Source of the DNA: CAYUYM01 sp964449305
GTDB lineage: Bacteria > Bacteroidota > Ignavibacteria > SZUA-365 > CAYQST01
Direction: 5' to 3'
NCBI GenBank assembly: GCA_964449305.1
Contig: CAYUYM010000049.1
Coordinates: forward strand, 1 to 18,780
Length of the DNA stretch: 18,780 nucleotides
Of this stretch, positions 1-7,464 are shown piece by piece (positions within the stretch are counted from its first letter, which is position 1; each line of letters begins with the position of its first letter). The translations under genes were made by a program, and so were the position numbers. The notes under the pieces were generated by a model. It was not told the origin of the DNA, ran no database searches, and was given only the letters and a program-made list of their open reading frames with translations.

Positions 1-660
1 GCCGGCGGGCCGGCTCCGCGCACCTCCGCCATCGAGCCTCCGCCCGCGGGCGAGGCCATCAAGCGCATCGATGACGATGTGCCCCTCCCGGGCATCTTCC
101 TCGCCTATCGCATCTGCGCGGAGCGCGACGAGGATTTCGTGCCGCTCGACTGCATCACCGAAATGCTCGGCAACGGCGAGACCTCGCGCCTCCACGCCTC
201 GCTCGTCTACGAGCAGCAGCTCGCCTCGCAGGTGCAGGTCTACGTCGAGAACCGCGAGCATCCCGGCATCCTCCTCGTGATCGCCATCGCCAATCCCGGC
301 GTCTCCAGCGGACGCCTGCTGGAGGCCATCGACCGCGAGATGGAGGAGCTCCGCTCCACGACACCCGACACCGCAGAGCTCGAGAAGATCGTCAACCGTG
401 TCGAGTCCCAGGTGTACTTCAGCCTGCAGGCGCTGCACAACCGCGCCGACCGCCTCGCCCATTACGAGCTCTTTCATCACGATCCCGGCCGCATCACCGG
501 CATCCTCGACGCCTACCGGCGCGTGACAGTGCACGATCTGACGCGCGTGGCCGGCGGCTGGCTCCATCCCGACAACCGCATCGTCCTTCATTACATTCCG
601 CGCGGGGTGCAGAACGACACCGCCGCACGCACCGGCCCCACGCCGGCCGTTCATTCCTGA
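1..660 (+). CDS. M16 family zinc metallopeptidase, C-terminal part (5' end outside window)
   Basis: The reading frame is open from base 1 to a TGA at 658-660, so 219 residues of a longer protein are visible. The ATG at 79 is internal and is not the start. The visible part matches the second (C-terminal) M16 domain: a stretch GNGETSRLHASLVYEQ is followed by a beta-rich segment (VQVYVENREHPGILLVIAI), the pattern of the M16 substrate-binding half. M16 peptidases have a catalytic domain carrying HxxEH zinc ligands followed by an inactive-looking repeat. The catalytic half would lie upstream of the window, so activity cannot be judged. The next gene starts 13 nt downstream and encodes an M16 homologue without HxxEH, so this protein is the likely catalytic subunit of a heteromeric peptidase acting on peptides or unfolded protein. 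That pairing is inference. Confidence 0.85.
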   Translation, partial: AGGPAPRTSAIEPPPAGEAIKRIDDDVPLPGIFLAYRICAERDEDFVPLDCITEMLGNGETSRLHASLVYEQQLASQVQVYVENREHPGILLVIAIANPGVSSGRLLEAIDREMEELRSTTPDTAELEKIVNRVESQVYFSLQALHNRADRLAHYELFHHDPGRITGILDAYRRVTVHDLTRVAGGWLHPDNRIVLHYIPRGVQNDTAARTGPTPAVHS

Positions 661-673
661 TCCACCGACCACC

Positions 674-2059
674 ATGACCATGCCCATGCAGACCGCCTTC
701 GACCGATCCATTCCGCCCGTTCCGGGCACACCCAAGGACGTGCACTTCCCCGAGTACTTCGAGACGACGCTGCCGAACGGACTCACGCTCATCGTGTATG
801 AACGGCATGAGCTCCCCACGGTGACGGTGAACGTCGTGATCCGCGGCGGCTCCAGCCACGATGCCGGGATGCCCGGGCTCGCCTCGATGATGGGCGAGCT
901 GCTCACGAAGGGAACGCCGACGCGCACGGCATCGAATGTGGTGGAGGAGATCGAGTTCCTCGGCGGATCCATCGGCTCGGGTGCCGGGTGGGATTCATGC
1001 AGCTCGGGGATCACCATCCTGAGCCGCTTCCTCGACAAGGCCCTGGCCGTGCTCGCTGATGTGACGATGCATCCGTCCTTCCCCGCCGAGGAACTGGACC
1101 GCCTGCGCGAGCAGCGCCTTGCCCACATCATGCAGCGCAAATCGAACCCCTCCTCGCTCGCGATGACGCAGTTCCAGCGCGCCGTCTTTGGCAGTCATCC
1201 CTACGCACAGCCGGCAGAGGGCACGGAGGACACGGTGCGCACCGTCACCCCTGCGATGATCGCCGACTTCCATCGTCGCTTCTTCATCCCGAACAACGCC
1301 TTCATCATCGCTGTGGGCGATGTGTCGCCGGCGGCGATGGAGCCGCTTGTGGCGGAGCTCTTCGGTGGCTGGGAACCGGGAACCCCGCCCGCCCCCATCG
1401 AGCAGGAGATCGCCGAACCGCAGGGCATCACCGTCCACGTGGTGGACCGGCCCTCGGCCGTGCAGTCCTCCATCGTCGTGGGCCATGCCGGCATCGCGCG
1501 CAGCAACCCGGACTACATCGCCGCGAGCATCGTGAACACCATCCTCGGCGGCTACTTCGGATCGCGGCTCAACCTCAACCTCCGCGAGCACAAGGGCTAC
1601 ACCTATGGCGCCTTCTCGCGCTTCGACGCACGCCTCATGCCCGGGCCCTTCATCGCCGGCGCCGATGTGCGCAACGAGGTGACCGACCTCGCCGTGGACG
1701 AGTTCATCCGCGAGATCACACGGCTCGTGCAGGAACCGGTGGGCGGGGAGGAGCTCTCGAATGTGAAAAGCTATGTGACAGGCAATTTCCCGATCCAGAT
1801 CGAGACGCCTGTGCAGGTGGCCCAGCGCATCATCAACCTCGAGCTCTACGGGCTGGGCAGGACCTACTACAACACGTTCAACTCGCGCGTCCTCGCCCTC
1901 ACCCCCGACGACATCCTGCGCACCGCGCGCACCTACCTGCATCCGGAGAGGCTGGTGATCGTGGCAGCCGGACGCGGCACCCTGCTGCGCAACACCCTCG
2001 CCCGCTTCGGAACCGTCGATGTGTTCGACACCGACGGCACCCTCATCCCGAATCTCTAA
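674..2059 (+). CDS. M16 peptidase-like protein lacking the zinc motif (non-catalytic subunit)
   Basis: 461 residues, the usual length for bacterial two-gene M16 peptidases. Residues about 30-180 form the N-terminal M16 domain (TLPNGLTLIVYERHELP near the start) and about 200-440 the C-terminal domain (LGGYFGSRLNLNLREHKGYTYG, the conserved R/Y substrate-binding stretch). Where active members have HxxEH, this protein reads S71-M-M-G74-E75 in the context PGLASMMGELLTKGT, so the zinc ligands and catalytic Glu are gone. Paired M16 proteins, one with HxxEH and one with the R/Y motif, are known as heterodimers (mitochondrial processing peptidase and bacterial equivalents). The upstream M16 gene ends 13 nt before and is the obvious partner. 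The N-terminus shows no hydrophobic signal sequence, so a cytoplasmic location is likeliest. No clear Shine-Dalgarno precedes the ATG. Alternative in-frame start: ATG at 680. Confidence 0.9.
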   Translation: MTMPMQTAFDRSIPPVPGTPKDVHFPEYFETTLPNGLTLIVYERHELPTVTVNVVIRGGSSHDAGMPGLASMMGELLTKGTPTRTASNVVEEIEFLGGSIGSGAGWDSCSSGITILSRFLDKALAVLADVTMHPSFPAEELDRLREQRLAHIMQRKSNPSSLAMTQFQRAVFGSHPYAQPAEGTEDTVRTVTPAMIADFHRRFFIPNNAFIIAVGDVSPAAMEPLVAELFGGWEPGTPPAPIEQEIAEPQGITVHVVDRPSAVQSSIVVGHAGIARSNPDYIAASIVNTILGGYFGSRLNLNLREHKGYTYGAFSRFDARLMPGPFIAGADVRNEVTDLAVDEFIREITRLVQEPVGGEELSNVKSYVTGNFPIQIETPVQVAQRIINLELYGLGRTYYNTFNSRVLALTPDDILRTARTYLHPERLVIVAAGRGTLLRNTLARFGTVDVFDTDGTLIPNL

Positions 2060-2065
2060 TCACCC

Positions 2066-2072
2066 CCGGAGA
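2066..2072 (+). promoter_or_regulatory. Ribosome binding site of the MoxR gene
   Basis: CCGGAGA lies just upstream of the ATG at 2075, in the 15-nt gap after the M16 stop. It contains GGAG. It is one of few recognisable Shine-Dalgarno sequences in this run and supports the chosen start, although spacing to the ATG is short. Confidence 0.45.
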
Positions 2073-2074
2073 CC

Positions 2075-3073
2075 ATGACACCACCGCTCACCTCCCTCGA
2101 CGACGTCCAGGCTGTCGCAGCCCTCAACCAGCGCTTCTCCGCGCTCACATCCGAAATCCGCAAGGTGATCATCGGGCAGGATCAGATCATCGAGCAGCTC
2201 TTCATCAGCCTCCTCTCGCGCGGGCATTGCCTGCTGGTCGGCGTGCCGGGCCTCGCCAAGACGCTGCTCATCAAGACGGTGGCCGATGCGGTGGAGCTCT
2301 CGTTCAACCGCATCCAGTTCACTCCGGACCTCATGCCGAGCGACATCACCGGCACCGAGATCATCGAGGACGACATCAGCTCGGGGCGCAAGGCCTTCCG
2401 CTTTGTGAAGGGGCCCGTGTTCGCGAACATCATCCTCGCCGACGAGATCAACCGGACACCTCCAAAGACGCAGGCCGCACTGCTCGAGGCCATGCAGGAG
2501 CACAGCGTGACCGCGGCCGGTGAGAAATACGTCCTCGCCGAACCGTTCTTCGTGCTCGCCACACAGAACCCCATCGAACAGGAGGGCACCTATCCCCTGC
2601 CCGAAGCCCAGCTGGACCGCTTCATGTTCAACCTGTGGGTGGACTACCCCTCGAAGGAGGAGGAGGTCGAGATCGTGAAGAGCACCACGGCTCCCGCCAC
2701 GGGCACGGTGAACCCCGTGATCACCGCCGAGGAGATCTGCTTCTTCCAGGATCTCGTCCGCCGCGTACCGGTGTCGGACAACGTCATCACCTTTGCCGTG
2801 GAGCTTGCCCGCCGCACCCGCCCGGATTCACCGCAGGCGCCGCAGTACGTGCGTGACTGGGTGCGCTGGGGTGCCGGCCCGCGTGCATCGCAATACCTCA
2901 TCCTCGGCGCCAAGGCCCGTGCCATCACCACCGGCCGGCACATGCCGGACATCGACGACATCAAGGCGCTCGCGCGCCCGGTGCTCCGCCACCGCCTCGT
3001 CACCAGCTTCAGCGCCGATGCGGAGGGGGTCACCTCCGTCACGGTCATCGACCGGCTTCTTTCCGAAATGTAA
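2075..3073 (+). CDS. MoxR-type AAA+ ATPase
   Basis: 332 residues, a standard length for MoxR ATPases. Walker A is GVPGLAKT (residues 56-63, K62-T63). Walker B is ILADEINR with D123-E124, followed by the family signature TPPKTQAALLEAMQE. Sensor 1 lies in VLATQNPIEQEGTYPLPEAQLDRF, which also holds the arginine of the QLDRF motif, and a helical lid domain follows. MoxR ATPases act as cytoplasmic, ATP-driven chaperones that work with VWA-domain proteins, for example in metal insertion into methanol dehydrogenase and in Bat-type stress systems. A VWA membrane protein is encoded two genes downstream, consistent with that partnership. The usual companion DUF58 gene is not between them; instead an S8 protease gene starts 22 nt after this stop. 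Substrate unknown. Confidence 0.95.
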   Translation: MTPPLTSLDDVQAVAALNQRFSALTSEIRKVIIGQDQIIEQLFISLLSRGHCLLVGVPGLAKTLLIKTVADAVELSFNRIQFTPDLMPSDITGTEIIEDDISSGRKAFRFVKGPVFANIILADEINRTPPKTQAALLEAMQEHSVTAAGEKYVLAEPFFVLATQNPIEQEGTYPLPEAQLDRFMFNLWVDYPSKEEEVEIVKSTTAPATGTVNPVITAEEICFFQDLVRRVPVSDNVITFAVELARRTRPDSPQAPQYVRDWVRWGAGPRASQYLILGAKARAITTGRHMPDIDDIKALARPVLRHRLVTSFSADAEGVTSVTVIDRLLSEM

Positions 3074-3095
3074 CGCCATCCCCAGCGGGGTCACC

Positions 3096-5123
3096 ATGAT
3101 TCGCACCTTTCTCCTGGGCCTGCTCCTGGCCGCCTGCACGGCGGTCACTGTTGCACAGACGCAGGACGCCCACTACTGGGTGTTCTTCACCGACAAGCCC
3201 TCCGCGACGACGCTCGCCAAGAGCGCCTCGCCCACGTCACTCGGGCTGACAGAGTCCGCCGTGGAACGGCGCCTGCTCGCCCGCCCCGGTACGCGCGCCG
3301 TCGACGAGGGCGATCTGCCGGTGCACGCGCCCTACATCGCGGCGCTGACACGGCACGGCGCATCGATACGCGTCGCCTCACGCTGGCTGAACGCCGCCTC
3401 CGCGGCCATCCCCGCCGGCGCGCTCGATGCCATCCGCGCGCTCCCCTTCGTCGCCCGCGTGCAGCGTGTCGGGACGTGGACGGGAAACCGCAGCCGTCTC
3501 GCACCGGCCGCGCAGCTCCTCCCACGCCACCCCGCCACCATGCACGACCTCGACTACGGCGTGTCGCTCGACCAGTTGGAGCTCGTCAACGTCCCCAAGG
3601 TGCACGATGTGTGGATCGATGGCACCGGTGCGGTGAGCGGCATGCTCGACAACGGCTTCCGCTGGCGCCTGCACGAGGCGCTCACGCCCATCGACGTCCG
3701 CGGCGAATACGACTTCATCTTCCGTGATTCCGTCACATCCAACGAGGATGCGGACATCTACAGCCAGGATGAGCACGGCACCATCACCCTCTCCACCTTC
3801 GCCGGCTTCAAGCAGGGGCGCCTCATCGGCCCGGCCTTCCGCTCCGCGTTCTGGCTGGCGAAGACCGAGGACAACCGCTCCGAGACGCACGCCGAGGAGG
3901 ACTTCTGGATCCAGGGCCTTGAGTGGCTGGAATCGAAGGGCGTGTCGGTGGTGAACAGCTCGCTCGGCTACATCGACTTCGACGATTCCACCTCCTACGA
4001 CTGGGCCGCCGGCCAGCTCGACGGGCGCACCGCCCCCACCTGCCTCGCCGCCCTGCGCGCCGCCCGCCTCGGCGTGCTGGTCGTCAACTCCATGGGCAAT
4101 GAGGGCGATCACACCGGCTCGCTCATCTCCCCCGCCGACGCCGACAGCATCATCTCCGCAGGCGCGGTGGACTACAGCGGGCTGCTCGCCGGCTTCAGCT
4201 CCAACGGTCCCACGAGCGACTCCCGCATCAAGCCCGATGTGGTGGCCCCCGGCGTGCGCGTCCACTGTGCGGCCAAGACCGGCATCGACGCCTATCAGAC
4301 CGCCTCGGGCACATCCCTCTCCGCACCGCTCATCTCCGGCGTCGCCACGCTCGTGCGCTCCGCCCGCCCGGAAATGACCGTGATCCAGCTCCGCGACGCC
4401 CTGCGCACCACGGCGTCACGCGCCGCCTCGCCCGACACGCGCTACGGCTGGGGACTCGTCGATGCCTGGGATGCCCTGCTCGCCAACGGACTGGTGATGA
4501 GCACCAACCCGCGCGTGTTCTGGAACGGCAGCACCGCCGTGGTCGGCTGCTGGGTGCTGTCCCACAGCGCCGTCCAGCAATCCTCCGTCGTGATGACCTA
4601 CTCCGTTGATGGCGGACCGGACCGCCAGCTCGCGATGGAATTCATGACACGCCACCCGGATCTCGACGGCTTCTCCGGGCTCTACTACGCCCGCCTCCCC
4701 GAGCTGCCGGCCAACGCGGTGGTCCGATACTTCATCACGGCCGCCGACGCACGGGAGACGCGCACCACCCCCGCCACCGCACCCGCGACCCGGAGGAGCT
4801 TCGTTGTCGGCACGACGAACGTGATCGGCAGTGAGCAGATCCTCCCCACAGAGTACCGGCTCTCCGAAGCCTGGCCCAACCCCTTCATCTCCTCGCGACA
4901 CACCACGGTGAACTTCGAGTACTCACTTCCCGACCCCGCCCGTGTCCATGTGGAGTTGTACGATGTCTACGGCCGCCGACTCGGCACGCTCACCGATGCT
5001 GATCAGGTTCGCGGCTCCCACCGCCTCACTCACGACGCCTCGGCGCTTGCCACCGGCGTGTATTTCTTCCGCTTCGCCGCAGGCAGCCACACGGGTGTCC
5101 GCCGCGTCGTCGTGGGCCGATAG
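3096..5123 (+). CDS. Secreted subtilisin-like S8 serine protease with T9SS sorting domain
   Basis: 675 residues from ATG 3096, which gives a clean signal peptide (MIRTFLLGLLLAACTAVTVAQ); longer in-frame starts run inside the MoxR gene and are rejected. After the signal comes an inhibitor-like prodomain (about 22-150, starting HYWVFFTDKPS), then the S8 catalytic domain with Asp185 (GMLDNGF), His227 (DEHGT), oxyanion Asn335 (NSMGNEGD) and Ser407 (SGTSLSAP). A beta-rich region follows (about 475-585). The C-terminus (about 588-675) is a T9SS sorting domain: AWPNPF, VELYDVYGRRLG, LATGVYFFRF, ending VVVGR. Such domains route proteins through the outer membrane and are removed during secretion (TIGR04183-type). 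The protease is therefore expected outside the cell or on its surface. It lies between MoxR (22 nt gap) and the VWA gene (10 nt gap), an unusual place for a T9SS cargo. The triad looks intact. Confidence 0.93.
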   Translation: MIRTFLLGLLLAACTAVTVAQTQDAHYWVFFTDKPSATTLAKSASPTSLGLTESAVERRLLARPGTRAVDEGDLPVHAPYIAALTRHGASIRVASRWLNAASAAIPAGALDAIRALPFVARVQRVGTWTGNRSRLAPAAQLLPRHPATMHDLDYGVSLDQLELVNVPKVHDVWIDGTGAVSGMLDNGFRWRLHEALTPIDVRGEYDFIFRDSVTSNEDADIYSQDEHGTITLSTFAGFKQGRLIGPAFRSAFWLAKTEDNRSETHAEEDFWIQGLEWLESKGVSVVNSSLGYIDFDDSTSYDWAAGQLDGRTAPTCLAALRAARLGVLVVNSMGNEGDHTGSLISPADADSIISAGAVDYSGLLAGFSSNGPTSDSRIKPDVVAPGVRVHCAAKTGIDAYQTASGTSLSAPLISGVATLVRSARPEMTVIQLRDALRTTASRAASPDTRYGWGLVDAWDALLANGLVMSTNPRVFWNGSTAVVGCWVLSHSAVQQSSVVMTYSVDGGPDRQLAMEFMTRHPDLDGFSGLYYARLPELPANAVVRYFITAADARETRTTPATAPATRRSFVVGTTNVIGSEQILPTEYRLSEAWPNPFISSRHTTVNFEYSLPDPARVHVELYDVYGRRLGTLTDADQVRGSHRLTHDASALATGVYFFRFAAGSHTGVRRVVVGR

Positions 5124-5133
5124 GGATCCCTGC

Positions 5134-7299
5134 ATGACACCTCCCGCGCTGCTCTCCTTCTCGCTCTCGCTCGCCTCCGGTTGGTTTCTTCTCATCCTCC
5201 TCATCCTCGCCGCCGTGGCATGGAGCATCTTCGCCTATGCCCGCACCGTGCCCGAGATCACCACGGGCCGCCGCATCCTCCTCACGAGCCTGCGCGCCAT
5301 CGGCCTGTCCCTGCTCGTGTTCATCGTGTTCGAGCCCATCCTCAACCTCCTGCGCGAGGAGACGCTCGAGCCGCGCATCGCACTCGTCATGGACAACTCC
5401 GCATCCATGACCATCCAGGATCCCTCGGGCGACCGCGCCGCCCTGGTGTGGGCCTTCGCCACATCGTCCGAGGCCGACGCCCTCATGTCTGCGGGCGAGG
5501 CGGATGCATGGATCATGTCCTCCGGGCTGCGCCCTCTCATGGCGCTCACACCCGATTCGCTCCCGTTCAATGGACAGACCACAGACATCGACGCGGCACT
5601 CACCGCCCTGCGCGAATCCCAGGAGGGTCGGAACCTGCGGGCCGTGGTGCTCGTCACCGACGGCGTGCCGACCACCGGCAGGAACCCGCTCTACGCCGCG
5701 GAGGCGCTCGGCGTCCCCGTCTACACGGTCGGCGTCGGGGATTCCTCCGAACAGAAGGATGTGCTCATCGGCAGCGTCATCGCCAACGAGCTGGCCTATC
5801 TCGAATCAACCCTCCCCATCGACGCGATCATCCGGACCTCCGGCATCGAGGCAGCCCAGCTCCAGGTCACCCTCCGCGATGGACAGAACGAGGTGGACCG
5901 TCGGGTGATCGACGCCCGGCAGGGGGGCGGCGAGTACCCGGTGCGCTTCACCTACACCCCGAAGGAGGAGGGGATGCGCAAGCTCCGCATCGACGTCTCG
6001 ACGGTGCCCGGCGAGCTGACCACGAAGAACAACAGTCGCACGCTGTTTGTGCGCGTGTTGAAAAGCAGGATGACCATCGCGCTTGTCGCCGGTGCCCCGA
6101 GCCCCGACGTGTCCCTTTTTGAGCAGGCCATGGTGAAGGACAGGAACGTCGCGGTGCAGTCCTACATCCAGAAGCTCGGTTCGTCGTGGTACGGTGCCGC
6201 CCCCACGGAGAAGTCCTTCACGGATGCCGACGCCATTGTGCTGATCGGCTACCCCACGGCACAGACCGGCGACAACACGATGCAGCTCATCCGCAACGCG
6301 GTGGAGAAGGCCGCCAAGCCGCTGTGGATCATCTTCAGCCGCGAGATCGACCTGCGCAAGCTGCGGCAGCATCTCGACGCCTGGCTGCCGTTCGACGTGG
6401 TGCAGGAGCGAAGCGAGGAGATGCAGGTGTCCCTCGTCGTCGGTCCCGACGCACGCCAGAATCCCGTCGTGTCGAGCGGGCTGTCCGCCGACCTCTGGGA
6501 CAGGCTCCCGCCGCTGTTCAAGACGGAGACGAGTCTCAGGGCGCGTGTGGGTACACAGACACTTGCGACCATGAAGATCAACGGCATCGCCTTCAACGAG
6601 CCGCTTCTCATGCAGCGGAAGATCGGATCTTCACGGACCATCGTGCTCGCGGGATACGGCCTGTGGCGCTGGCAGATGGCGTATGACGTGGTCGACGGCC
6701 TCGTGCCGGAGACACTCCTGGCCAACGCCATCCGCTGGATGACGACGCGCGACGACACCAAGCGCTTCAGTGTGAAACCGGTGCGTGAGCTCTTCGGTGC
6801 TGGCGAGCCGGTGGACTTCACCGGCCAGGTCTACAACGAAAGCTACGAACCCGTGTCCGACGCCACGGTGACGCTGAAGGTGCGCGGTCCGCAGGGCGAG
6901 CAGGAGCTCACGCTCACCGCCGCGGGTGCCGGGCGATACACCGGCTCGCTCGACGGGCTGCCCGAGGGCGATTACACCTACACGGGCACGGCCACCGGCG
7001 CACAGACGCTGACCGACAACGGCCGCTTCAGCGTGGGCGAGGCGAACGCCGAGTTCCTCGACACGCGCATGAACAACGCCCTGCTGCGTCTCATCGCCGC
7101 TCGCACGGGTGGCCGTTTCTTCCCGATCGGCAACACGCAGGGCCTGGCCGACGCAGTGACCAGGGCCCCAACCTTCACGCCGCAGACACTCGACATCCGC
7201 ACCGACATCCAGCTCTGGAACCTCGCCTGGCTCCTCGGTGCTGTCATCGCCATCTTCGCCGTCGAATGGTACCTGCGCAAACAGGCGGGAATGATGTGA
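5134..7299 (+). CDS. Membrane-anchored VWA-domain protein (BatA/GATase-like architecture)
   Basis: 721 residues from ATG 5134. Upstream in-frame ATGs lie inside the protease gene. Two N-terminal membrane helices (about 8-30 and 50-70) precede a VWA domain with the metal-ion site D87-N-S89-A-S91, T149/T150 in QTTDID and D176 in LVTDGVP. A beta-sandwich region follows (about 235-305). An alpha/beta stretch (about 310-480, beginning MTIALVAGAPSPDVS) resembles the glutamine-amidotransferase-like fold seen in similar MoxR-linked proteins, but I see no catalytic Cys there. A second beta-sandwich (about 555-640) comes next, and a C-terminal helix (LAWLLGAVIAIFAVEWYL) ends the protein. The bulk should be periplasmic or exoplasmic between the helices. 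VWA proteins of this kind partner with MoxR ATPases; MoxR is encoded two genes upstream. It is the last gene of the packed run: 165 nt follow before the next start. Confidence 0.87.
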   Translation: MTPPALLSFSLSLASGWFLLILLILAAVAWSIFAYARTVPEITTGRRILLTSLRAIGLSLLVFIVFEPILNLLREETLEPRIALVMDNSASMTIQDPSGDRAALVWAFATSSEADALMSAGEADAWIMSSGLRPLMALTPDSLPFNGQTTDIDAALTALRESQEGRNLRAVVLVTDGVPTTGRNPLYAAEALGVPVYTVGVGDSSEQKDVLIGSVIANELAYLESTLPIDAIIRTSGIEAAQLQVTLRDGQNEVDRRVIDARQGGGEYPVRFTYTPKEEGMRKLRIDVSTVPGELTTKNNSRTLFVRVLKSRMTIALVAGAPSPDVSLFEQAMVKDRNVAVQSYIQKLGSSWYGAAPTEKSFTDADAIVLIGYPTAQTGDNTMQLIRNAVEKAAKPLWIIFSREIDLRKLRQHLDAWLPFDVVQERSEEMQVSLVVGPDARQNPVVSSGLSADLWDRLPPLFKTETSLRARVGTQTLATMKINGIAFNEPLLMQRKIGSSRTIVLAGYGLWRWQMAYDVVDGLVPETLLANAIRWMTTRDDTKRFSVKPVRELFGAGEPVDFTGQVYNESYEPVSDATVTLKVRGPQGEQELTLTAAGAGRYTGSLDGLPEGDYTYTGTATGAQTLTDNGRFSVGEANAEFLDTRMNNALLRLIAARTGGRFFPIGNTQGLADAVTRAPTFTPQTLDIRTDIQLWNLAWLLGAVIAIFAVEWYLRKQAGMM

Positions 7300-7304
7300 C
7301 CGTG

Positions 7305-7327
7305 GACTGTTGACACGACAGCAATGG
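7305..7327 (+). repeat. Degenerate copy of the GACTGTTGACA intergenic element
   Basis: Starts GACTGTTGACA and ends GACAGCAATGG. The same head, and an ACAG...CAATGG tail, occur at 10861-10894 around three tandem heptamers. It sits 5 nt after the VWA stop codon, in a gene-free spacer. Function unknown. Confidence 0.4.
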
Positions 7328-7329
7328 TG

Positions 7330-7346
7330 CGGCCCAGGGAGGGCCG
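7330..7346 (+). terminator. Possible weak hairpin after the VWA gene
   Basis: CGGCCC and GGGCCG form a perfect 6-bp GC stem around the loop AGGGA, 30 nt after the VWA stop. No T-run follows on either strand, so this is at best a weak or factor-dependent terminator. The rest of the 7300-7464 spacer shows no promoter I can recognise. Confidence 0.25.
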
Positions 7347-7464
7347 ACGTGTTCACCACAACGACACCGGGATCCGTTCTGCGTCTTCGAGCCTTGGTGA
7401 TGATTTCGCCCGACCACCTTGTTCCATTCACTTCCCTGTCCACGTTTCACCCGAGAGCAGCAAC

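Noticed and set aside
995..1942. Long minus-strand open frame of 315 codons
   Set aside because: It lies antisense inside the well-supported M16 gene, has a His/Glu/Arg/Val-rich composition typical of GC-rich shadow frames and matches no domain.
2793..3095. N-terminal extension of the S8 protease frame
   Set aside because: It overlaps the MoxR coding sequence, is Arg/Ser/Ala-rich, and would bury the signal peptide that starts at 3096.
4942..5133. N-terminal extension of the VWA frame
   Set aside because: It overlaps the conserved T9SS domain of the S8 protease; ATG 5134 directly precedes the membrane helices.
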